From contig URGK01000032.1 of assembly GCA_900547295.1 (NCBI GenBank), positions 1-28,916 of the forward strand: a stretch of 28,916 bases of DNA, written 5' to 3'. Origin of the DNA: an uncultured Eubacteriales bacterium. Its GTDB lineage: Bacteria > Bacillota > Clostridia > Peptostreptococcales > Anaerovoracaceae. This document shows, in pieces, positions 23,375 to 28,916 of this stretch. The notes under the pieces were generated by a model. That model did not search any database. It was not told the DNA's origin and worked only from the letters and a program-made list of their open reading frames with translations. Both the position numbers and the translations under genes were made by a program. The stretch's first letter is position 1. The number at the start of each line of letters is the position of its first letter.

Positions 23375-24693
23375 TGAGCGCAATAGACAGAATAGAAGAA
23401 TTTAATAAATTCGGCAGTATATTGGGACTTGAAAGAATGAGCGTGCTTATGGAGCTTCTTGGGAACCCCCAGGAAGCTCTTAAGTGTATTCATGTTGCAG
23501 GGACTAACGGCAAGGGCTCATGCTGCAGATATATATATGAAGCCCTTCTGGCAAACGGATACAGGGCAGGGCTTTACACCTCACCGTTTATAGAGGTGTT
23601 CAATGAGAGAATACAGCTTGACGGCAGCTATATATCCGATGCGGAGCTTGAAAAATATACAGCAATTGTCCTTGAAACTGTTGAAAAAATGATAGAAATG
23701 GGATATGATTCTCCTACAGAGTTTGAAGTCATAACAGCAGTTGCATTTGTATACTTCAAGGAAGCGGGTGCAGACTTTGCAGTGCTTGAGGTGGGACTTG
23801 GAGGCAGAGGCGATTCAACCAATATAATTAAGAAGCCTCTTGTCAGCATCATAACCTCAATATCGCTTGATCATACAGACAGACTGGGAGATACAATAGA
23901 GCAGATAGCTGCCGAAAAGGCAGGCATAATCAAACCGGAAGTTCCGGTTATATCAAATGTGTCGGATCCTGCGGCAGCGAAGGTTATAGCAGGAGAGGCA
24001 TACAGACAGGGCTGCCTGTTTACGGATGCATCCGGGATAAAGCCTAAATATATGTCGGAGCATTTGGGAGGTTCTGCCGTTGATCTTGAGATAATGGGGA
24101 CAGACTACAGCGGAGTTGAGATTTCTATGACGGGGGAGCATCAGATAAGCAATCTTACAGCGGCTCTTGCGGCCATAGAGCTTTTGAGGAAGCAGAGAAT
24201 AATTAAGATAAACCGCAGCGACCTGTACAGAGGCCTCAAAAAAGCCGTACAGATAGGACGCTTTGAGATAATATCAGAGAAACCGTACATAATACTTGAC
24301 GGAGCGCACAACGAAGCAGGAGCCAGGGCGCTGGCAGACACTATGACGAAATACTTCGGCAGAAGCAGAGTGCTTATGGTCTGCGGTATACTTGCCGACA
24401 AGGATGCAGACGGAATTCTTGACAACTTTACACGCATAGCTTCAAACTTTATTGCCTGCGAGCCTGTAAGCGACAGGAAGCTTGATGCGGGCAGCCTGCA
24501 GGCAAAAATACAGAAGCGCTTATGTGACTGCACAGTGGCAGCCTCACCGGAAGAGGCGGTGGCTTTAGCAGAGAGTATGAAAGGTGACTACGATGCGGTT
24601 TTATATGCGGGATCGTTATATCTGATTGGGGAAATAAGGAGGATTATCGGCAATGAGCGGAATGAAACAAAAAAAGGTACTTCTGTTTTATAA
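23374..24693 (+). CDS. folC: Folylpolyglutamate synthase / dihydrofolate synthase
   Basis: Adds glutamate to (dihydro)folates, keeping them in the cell and completing dihydrofolate synthesis. 439 residues. ATP loop HVAGTNGKGS (40-49), LYTSPF, the ERIQLDG loop, FEVITAVAFVYF, EVGLGGRGDSTN and DHTDRLGDTIEQIA (bearing the metal and folate contacts) appear in family order. ATG 23374 overlaps the valS stop by one base, so translation is coupled. Nearby glyA is functionally related (one-carbon units). Confidence 0.95.
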   Translation: MSAIDRIEEFNKFGSILGLERMSVLMELLGNPQEALKCIHVAGTNGKGSCCRYIYEALLANGYRAGLYTSPFIEVFNERIQLDGSYISDAELEKYTAIVLETVEKMIEMGYDSPTEFEVITAVAFVYFKEAGADFAVLEVGLGGRGDSTNIIKKPLVSIITSISLDHTDRLGDTIEQIAAEKAGIIKPEVPVISNVSDPAAAKVIAGEAYRQGCLFTDASGIKPKYMSEHLGGSAVDLEIMGTDYSGVEISMTGEHQISNLTAALAAIELLRKQRIIKINRSDLYRGLKKAVQIGRFEIISEKPYIILDGAHNEAGARALADTMTKYFGRSRVLMVCGILADKDADGILDNFTRIASNFIACEPVSDRKLDAGSLQAKIQKRLCDCTVAASPEEAVALAESMKGDYDAVLYAGSLYLIGEIRRIIGNERNETKKGTSVL

Positions 24694-25594
24694 TCCGTTT
24701 TCGGGAAACGGAATGTTTAAAAACAATCTGGACCATATTATAGAGAGGTATCAGAAAGAGGGCTATCTTGTAATACCGGTAAGAGCAGAAAAAGGCAAAA
24801 TATTAAATGAGCTTTTGCCCGAGGTTAACCAGGAGGAGTACAGACAGGTTATTGTTGCAGGCGGTGACGGCACTATCAATATATGTGTCAACGCGCTTCT
24901 CAAAAACGGTATAGACCTGCCTATCGCAATATTTCCGTCGGGGACAGCCAATGACTTTGCATCATACTTTGAAATGCCTGAAAGCATAGATGCCATGATA
25001 GATGTGGCGCTGGGTGATTATCAGGTACCGGTTGACGTGGGCATAGTAAACGGCAAGTATTTCATAAATGTTGCCGCTATGGGCAATATGGTTGACGTGA
25101 GCCAGAAAACAGACCCGGTGCTCAAAAACACTTTGGGAAGATTTGCATACTATCTCAAGGGCGCATCCGAGGTTACAGAGCTTAAGCCTATAGATGTGAA
25201 GCTGACAACGCCTGAGAATATCTATGAAGAGGAAATGTTCTTTATGATAGTAATGAACGGCACTTCGGCAGGCGGCTTTAAAAATGTTTCACCGGACAGC
25301 GAGATAAATGACGGACTGTTAAATGTAATACTGTTCCGCAAGATGCCTATACTTGAAATGGTTCCTCTGGGAATTAAAGTGCTTCAGGGAGTGCATCTTG
25401 ACGACCACAGAGTTCTTACCTTCAAGACAGACAGACTTCTGATAGAGTCAGATGTGGACATACCGACAGATGTTGACGGAGAGCACGGCGAAAAGCTTCC
25501 TCTCGACTTCTCTGTACTGCACGACAAAATCAGAGTATTTGTAACCAAAGCGGAGCGTGACTACTATGAAAGATTTAAAAATAGCGGAAACTAA
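24653..25594 (+). CDS. Diacylglycerol kinase-family lipid kinase
   Basis: Predicted to phosphorylate diacylglycerol or another lipid with ATP at the inner membrane face. 313 residues. YNPFSGNG at about 13-20 and AGGDGTINI with GGDGT at 70-74 are the nucleotide-binding motifs; FPSGTANDFA (about 95-104) is the second conserved block. ATG 24653 was chosen because AAGGAGG lies ten bases before it; ATG 24662 is too distant from that site. It overlaps folC by 41 nt. Homologues include DgkB and YegS/BmrU; the exact lipid is not determined. Confidence 0.9.
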   Translation: MSGMKQKKVLLFYNPFSGNGMFKNNLDHIIERYQKEGYLVIPVRAEKGKILNELLPEVNQEEYRQVIVAGGDGTINICVNALLKNGIDLPIAIFPSGTANDFASYFEMPESIDAMIDVALGDYQVPVDVGIVNGKYFINVAAMGNMVDVSQKTDPVLKNTLGRFAYYLKGASEVTELKPIDVKLTTPENIYEEEMFFMIVMNGTSAGGFKNVSPDSEINDGLLNVILFRKMPILEMVPLGIKVLQGVHLDDHRVLTFKTDRLLIESDVDIPTDVDGEHGEKLPLDFSVLHDKIRVFVTKAERDYYERFKNSGN

Positions 25595-26009
25595 AGATTA
25601 TGACAGGCTTGTGCCCATGTTTATAGCAAACAGGCTTGAGTTCAGCGAAGATGAGCCTGTGCCCACAGATATAGTCAAGTGCTGGCAGCTTACAGATGAG
25701 GCAGGAAACCTGCAGGGCGGAGCGGTGCTTGCTCTGCGCGAGGGAGAGTTTATCGTTGACGGAATAGCTGTAAACGAGCCTTACCGTAAAACAGGAGCCG
25801 GAGCACAGCTTCTGGACTGCATTACAGATGAAACACTAAAGAGAGGCGGCAGCAGCATATTTCTTGTTGCAAGAGCGCCGGGCTTTTTCAGAAAATCCGG
25901 CTTTGTCACCATTGAGAGAGATGAAGCCCCTCAGTTCTTTGAATGCTTTACCTGTCCCCAGTACGGTACAGAGTGCCGGCCAGAGGTTATGAGGCTTGAT
26001 ATTAAATAG
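25566..26009 (+). CDS. GNAT-family N-acetyltransferase
   Basis: Transfers an acyl group from acyl-CoA to an unknown amine. 147 residues from ATG 25566 (GGAG ten bases before); an upstream in-frame GTG at 25557 is possible. The CoA loop is IAVNEPYRKTGAGAQLLD (R-x-x-G-x-G-A). The C-terminal CFTCPQYGTECRPEVM holds three cysteines of a conserved CxxCxxxxxxC form, perhaps a small metal site. It overlaps the lipid kinase gene and is the last gene of the valS unit. Confidence 0.85.
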   Translation: MKDLKIAETKDYDRLVPMFIANRLEFSEDEPVPTDIVKCWQLTDEAGNLQGGAVLALREGEFIVDGIAVNEPYRKTGAGAQLLDCITDETLKRGGSSIFLVARAPGFFRKSGFVTIERDEAPQFFECFTCPQYGTECRPEVMRLDIK

Positions 26010-26032
26010 TATGAATAAAACAGATCCTTTCT

Positions 26033-26058
26033 AATAAAATGTAACATACACTTTTATT
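26033..26058 (+). repeat. AT-rich inverted repeat before the SSB-like gene
   Basis: AATAAAA (26033-26039) and TTTTATT (26052-26058) form a weak stem just before GGGGAGG. It could be a modest terminator of the valS unit or a leader hairpin. Confidence 0.35.
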
Positions 26059-26073
26059 GGGGAGGATTTTTTA

Positions 26074-26712
26074 ATGGAGAGGCTGGAAACAAATATTGCC
26101 GTTCTGACAGGCGAGGTTACGGGAGAACTCATATTGAGTCATAAGACATATGGTGAAACCTTTTACCAGCTGGAATTGTCCATTGACAGAAGAAGCGGCT
26201 ACAGAGATGCAATTAATATAATGATTTCAGACAGGCTGCTTTTTGACAAGACTTTAAACAAAGGCGATATGCTTCATATAAACGGGCAGGTGAGAACCTA
26301 CAATACAGCGGTAAACGGAAAAAACAGGCTCAACGTTGTTGTATTTGCAAGAGAACTTGAGGTGCTTGAGGATATAGAGTATTACCAGAATGAAATATAT
26401 CTTGAAGGCTATATCTGCAAACCGCCGATTAAGAGAACCTCGCCGCTGGGCAGGGAAATATGCGACATTATGCTGGCTGTCAACAGAATGTACAACAAAT
26501 CCGATTACATACCCTGCATCGCATGGGGCAGAAACGCTTCCTATGCGGCTGCCATGGAGGTCGGAGAAAAAATCTGCATAGAGGGCCGTATCCAGTCAAG
26601 GCAGTACAACAAAAAGGACAGCGAGGGAAATGTGACGGTACATACAGCATATGAGGTGTCTGTAATTAAAATAGACGAGGCAGAGCAGGCTGACAAAGAT
26701 GAAATTATATGA
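26074..26712 (+). CDS. SSB-like protein with two OB folds
   Basis: Probably binds single-stranded DNA. 212 residues that divide into two similar halves: about 1-105 (VLTGEVTGELILSHKTYGE, HINGQVRTY) and about 106-200 (IYLEGYICKPPIKRTSPLGRE, ICDIMLAVNR, CIAWGRNA, ICIEGRIQSRQY). The second half is the better match to bacterial SSB, including the W-G-R motif; the first is more divergent. The acidic end (ADKDEII) is short and lacks the standard D-D-D-I-P-F tail that recruits partners. ATG with GGGGAGG eight bases before it. It is not the usual single-domain SSB and may be an auxiliary form. Confidence 0.85.
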   Translation: MERLETNIAVLTGEVTGELILSHKTYGETFYQLELSIDRRSGYRDAINIMISDRLLFDKTLNKGDMLHINGQVRTYNTAVNGKNRLNVVVFARELEVLEDIEYYQNEIYLEGYICKPPIKRTSPLGREICDIMLAVNRMYNKSDYIPCIAWGRNASYAAAMEVGEKICIEGRIQSRQYNKKDSEGNVTVHTAYEVSVIKIDEAEQADKDEII

Positions 26713-26721
26713 TTTAACGGC

Positions 26722-26750
26722 TTGAAAAAAATATAACAGTAATTTATAAT
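26722..26750 (+). promoter_or_regulatory. Promoter of glyA
   Basis: TTGAAA (26722-26727), 17 nt, TATAAT (26745-26750). Confidence 0.7.
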
Positions 26751-26797
26751 TTAATTTATTAGAGCCATAAGCAAAAGACAAAGAAAGGTAACACAGC

Positions 26798-26810
26798 GCA
26801 CAGGCTGTGC
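26798..26810 (+). other. Small hairpin between a strong ribosome site and the glyA start
   Basis: GCACA-GGC-TGTGC sits between AAAGAAAGG (26780-26788) and the ATG at 26820; only AGG lies close to the start. If folded, the hairpin would bring the stronger site nearer to the start codon. Confidence 0.35.
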
Positions 26811-26819
26811 AGGTAGAAT

Positions 26820-28058
26820 ATGTATTCAATCGAAGAAATAAGAAAAACAGACAGTGAAATAGCAGAAGCTATAGAAGCCGAGGTTGCAAGACAGAATTCC
26901 CATATTGAGCTTATTGCCTCAGAAAACTGGGTAAGCAAGGCTGTTATGGCAGCAATGGGTTCACCGTTTACAAACAAATATGCCGAAGGTTATCCGGGCA
27001 AAAGATATTACGGTGGTTGCGAGTGCGTTGATGTGGCCGAAAATCTGGCTATAGAGAGAGCAAAGAAGCTCTTTGGCTGTGAATATGTCAATGTGCAGCC
27101 TCATTCGGGAGCGCAGGCAAATATGGCTGTATTCTTTGCGGTATTAAAGCCGGGAGATACTTTCATGGGTATGAACCTTTCAGACGGCGGACACCTTTCA
27201 CACGGAAGCAAGGTTAATATGTCAGGTAAATATTTCAACCCGGTTGCATACGGTGTTGATGAGAACGGATTTATAGATTATGATCAGGTGCGTCAGATTG
27301 CACTTGAATGCAAGCCTAAGATGATAGTTTGCGGAGCAAGCGCATACTGCAGAGCTATTGACTTCAAAAGACTCAGAGAGATTGCAGACGAGGTTGGAGC
27401 TTATCTGATGGCTGATATTGCGCATATAGCAGGACTGGTTGCAGCAGGACTTCACCAGAGCCCGATAGAATATGCACATATAACTACAACCACTACTCAC
27501 AAGACTCTCAGAGGACCGAGAGGCGGTATGATCATGAGCAGTCAGGCTGTTGCCGATGAGCTTAAATTAAACAAAGCGGTGTTCCCGGGAATACAGGGCG
27601 GTCCTCTTATGCACGTTATAGCTGCAAAGGCGGTATGCTTCAAGGAAGCGCTGCAGCCTGAGTTCAAGGTATATCAGCAGAATATCGTTGCCAACGCAAA
27701 GGCGCTAAGCGATGGTCTTATCAAAAGAGGCATATCAATAGTATCCGGAGGAACTGACACACATCTGATGCTGGTTGACCTTGTTAATACAGGTATTACA
27801 GGCAAGGAGATGGAGGCTCTGCTTGAAGAGGCAAACATCACATGCAACAAGAATACTATTCCAAATGACCCTCAGTCACCTAACGTTACAAGCGGTGTCA
27901 GACTTGGAACTGCAGCCGTAACCTCAAGAGGCATGAATACAGAGGATATGGACAAACTGGCAGAGGCAATCTCACTTGTAATCAAAGATGCGGACAGCAG
28001 AGAGAAAGCAAAGCAGATAGTTGCAGAGCTTACAGCTAAATATCCGCTTAACGCATAG
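26820..28058 (+). CDS. glyA: Serine hydroxymethyltransferase
   Basis: PLP enzyme interconverting serine and glycine with tetrahydrofolate, feeding one-carbon metabolism in the cytoplasm. 412 residues, normal size. The PLP lysine is K228 in HITTTTTHKTLRGPRGG. LIASENWVSKAV (about 31-42), KYAEGYPGKRYYGG (53-66), NVQPHSGAQAN (91-101) and LMADIAHIAGLVAAG (196-210) are the usual conserved blocks. ATG start chosen at the N-terminal end of the family. It has its own promoter and a terminator. Confidence 0.97.
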   Translation: MYSIEEIRKTDSEIAEAIEAEVARQNSHIELIASENWVSKAVMAAMGSPFTNKYAEGYPGKRYYGGCECVDVAENLAIERAKKLFGCEYVNVQPHSGAQANMAVFFAVLKPGDTFMGMNLSDGGHLSHGSKVNMSGKYFNPVAYGVDENGFIDYDQVRQIALECKPKMIVCGASAYCRAIDFKRLREIADEVGAYLMADIAHIAGLVAAGLHQSPIEYAHITTTTTHKTLRGPRGGMIMSSQAVADELKLNKAVFPGIQGGPLMHVIAAKAVCFKEALQPEFKVYQQNIVANAKALSDGLIKRGISIVSGGTDTHLMLVDLVNTGITGKEMEALLEEANITCNKNTIPNDPQSPNVTSGVRLGTAAVTSRGMNTEDMDKLAEAISLVIKDADSREKAKQIVAELTAKYPLNA

Positions 28059-28083
28059 CGACAGACACAAGATAAAGAATATC

Positions 28084-28115
28084 AAAAAGGCATATCGCAG
28101 AGGTATGTCTTTTTT
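28084..28115 (+). terminator. Terminator of glyA
   Basis: AAAAAGGCATATC pairs with GGTATGTCTTTTT (G-T pairs) around GCAGA and ends in a T run. Confidence 0.85.
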
Positions 28116-28329
28116 GCTGCTTTTCAATAAAGAGTGCTGTAATATACAGACTGGCAGAAGAACGATATATCATTCCATACAGCAATATATATCAGGATAT
28201 GTAAGGTAGAATTATAGCTGTGCCTATATTTCTCGAAACTTATACAAAAAACTTTTAACGAAAATCACCTCTGATTGTTTCCCTGCAGCTATTAAAATTT
28301 CAAGGCGCAACGTAATTTTAAAAAAAGAA
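28116..28329. other. Non-coding gap after glyA
   Basis: About 210 nt of AT-rich sequence. I see no ORF with a ribosome site, repeat or RNA gene in it; it precedes the promoter at 28330. Confidence 0.5.
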
Positions 28330-28358
28330 TTGACGGTAAAAACGAGGTGTAGTAAAAT
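28330..28358 (+). promoter_or_regulatory. Promoter of the Rpn leader RNA
   Basis: TTGACG (28330-28335), 17 nt, TAAAAT (28353-28358), a strong sigma-A promoter. Confidence 0.75.
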
Positions 28359-28364
28359 GGTAGC

Positions 28365-28447
28365 ATAGACAATTTATGAAAACGCACAGATAGGCCGTTT
28401 AGGTTGAATTAAGTTTCAACTTAAGCGGTTTTTACTGTGCGTTTTTT
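28365..28447 (+). ncRNA. Short RNA of one long hairpin ending in a T run, before the Rpn gene
   Basis: From the start expected for this promoter, the transcript folds AAAACGCACAG (28379-28389) with CTGTGCGTTTT (28435-28445), and inside that CCGTTTAGGTTGAA (28395-28408) with the region 28414-28427 ending GCGG. Six T follow at 28442-28447. It therefore has the form of an intrinsic terminator about 80 nt from the start, giving a small RNA, with AGGAGG for the nuclease only afterwards. The Rpn gene may be expressed by read-through. I do not match it to a named RNA family. Confidence 0.5.
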
Positions 28448-28480
28448 GCTTTCTAAAAAATTAAATAGGAGGACAAACAA

Positions 28481-28916
28481 ATGGAAGCAAAAAAGGCAAA
28501 AGTAAACAGAGAATTTAAAGACGGTATGTTCAGGACTCTGTTTAACGACAAAGAAAAAATGTTAGAGCTCTACAATGCGGTAAGTGATGAGCAAATGGGA
28601 AAGGAGGCTATAGATGATATTGAAACACTTACAATTGAAACGCCACTCTACATCGGCAGCAGGAATGACCTTGCTTTTTTAATTGACGGCAAGTCTAGCC
28701 GTAGAGTGCCACACGCTAAAGCGTTGCACTCTTGACAGAGGACTTACCAGCAGCTCATACTTCGCTGGGTCAAGTCTCCCTGTTCTTTTGTGAACAGCAG
28801 TCAACCAGATCGGGAAATATGGCGCTTAGACTGTCATCGTATTTTGGCAAGACTTTAGATATGATGTTTGGTTCCGAAATATACGGAACAAGGAAGCTGA
28901 TGATGGCTCCGCCCTC
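28481..28916 (+). pseudogene. Rpn/PD-(D/E)XK nuclease gene interrupted by a palindromic insertion
   Basis: Member of the Rpn recombination-promoting nuclease / putative transposase family. From ATG 28481 (TAGGAGG before it) the text KVNREFKDGMFRTLFNDKEK and LTIETPLYIGSRNDLAFLIDGK is the family start, ending near the first catalytic aspartate. The frame then runs into unrelated sequence and stops at 28733-28735. Family sequence resumes at about 28780 in another frame: LFFCEQQSTRSGNMALRLSS (the E-x-Q motif follows the aspartates in this family), onward to GTRKLMMAPP at the window edge. So about 83 bp (28697-28779) have been inserted. The gene is broken and also cut by the window end. Confidence 0.85.
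28697..28779. repeat. About 83 bp palindrome-rich insertion in the Rpn gene
   Basis: The insert contains AGAGTGC/GCACTCT with ACGCT/AGCGT inside it (about 28703-28733), then a second imperfect hairpin, GGACTTACCAGC with GCTGGGTCAAGTCTCC (about 28738-28779). CAAGTCT occurs at both ends (28690-28696 and 28771-28777), though removing one copy leaves a two-base frame offset. No ORF is carried. It resembles a REP- or MITE-like element; mobility is inferred. Confidence 0.6.

Noticed and set aside
26591..26654. Alternative-frame ORFs inside the SSB-like gene
   Set aside because: They have no ribosome site and are embedded in a clear gene.

Overview
The window looks like a chromosomal segment of an anaerobic low-to-moderate-GC Firmicute, most likely class Clostridia. 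The reasons are strong AGGAGG ribosome sites, sigma-A promoters that often carry an extended TGnTATAAT -10, a T-box leader before valS, an Rrf2 regulator, a two-component/ABC transporter cassette and an Rpn-type nuclease gene. I cannot fix the genus. I see no tRNA, rRNA, CRISPR array or prophage.

Layout. 1-397: decayed end of an IS200/IS605-type tnpB, debris, then a very good promoter. 398-2173: membrane diguanylate cyclase with a CHASE-like sensor and a C-terminal PAS-like tail. 2425-6350: three tandem paralogues of the saccharopine dehydrogenase / lysine 6-dehydrogenase superfamily; the first has no normal start codon where its paralogues have one. They are followed by a 13-codon micro-ORF and an APC-family amino acid permease (to 8149). 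8150-8468: non-coding, with two inverted repeats. 8469-10747: flavin-reductase-fold protein, DUF4234 and DUF2752 small membrane proteins, and an EamA transporter broken by an amber codon and a frameshift.

10806-15601 (minus strand): OmpR-type regulator, a histidine kinase without membrane segments, and an ABC ATPase plus FtsX-like permease; a direct repeat suited to the regulator lies before the ATPase. 15720-16649 (minus): a cupin protein and an Rrf2 regulator, with two 23-bp inverted repeats placed on the cupin promoter. 16756-17415 (minus): membrane-anchored M23 peptidase resembling SpoIIQ. 17579-20265 (plus): class I aminotransferase and type I glutamine synthetase, probably one operon. 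20390-26009: T-box leader (candidate valine specifier GTT), valS, folC, a diacylglycerol kinase-family lipid kinase and a GNAT acetyltransferase, tightly packed. 26074-28058: a double-OB-fold SSB-like protein, then glyA with its own promoter. 28330-28916: a promoter, a long hairpin ending in a T run, and an Rpn-family nuclease gene interrupted by about 83 bp of palindrome-rich DNA.

Whole-window view. Nitrogen and amino acid metabolism dominates (saccharopine-dehydrogenase-like oxidoreductases, APC permease, aminotransferase, glutamine synthetase, valS, glyA, folC). The least explained parts are the triple oxidoreductase/permease locus, the Rrf2-cupin operator pair, and the structured leader plus palindromic insertion at the Rpn gene. 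All functional links between neighbours are inference from layout.
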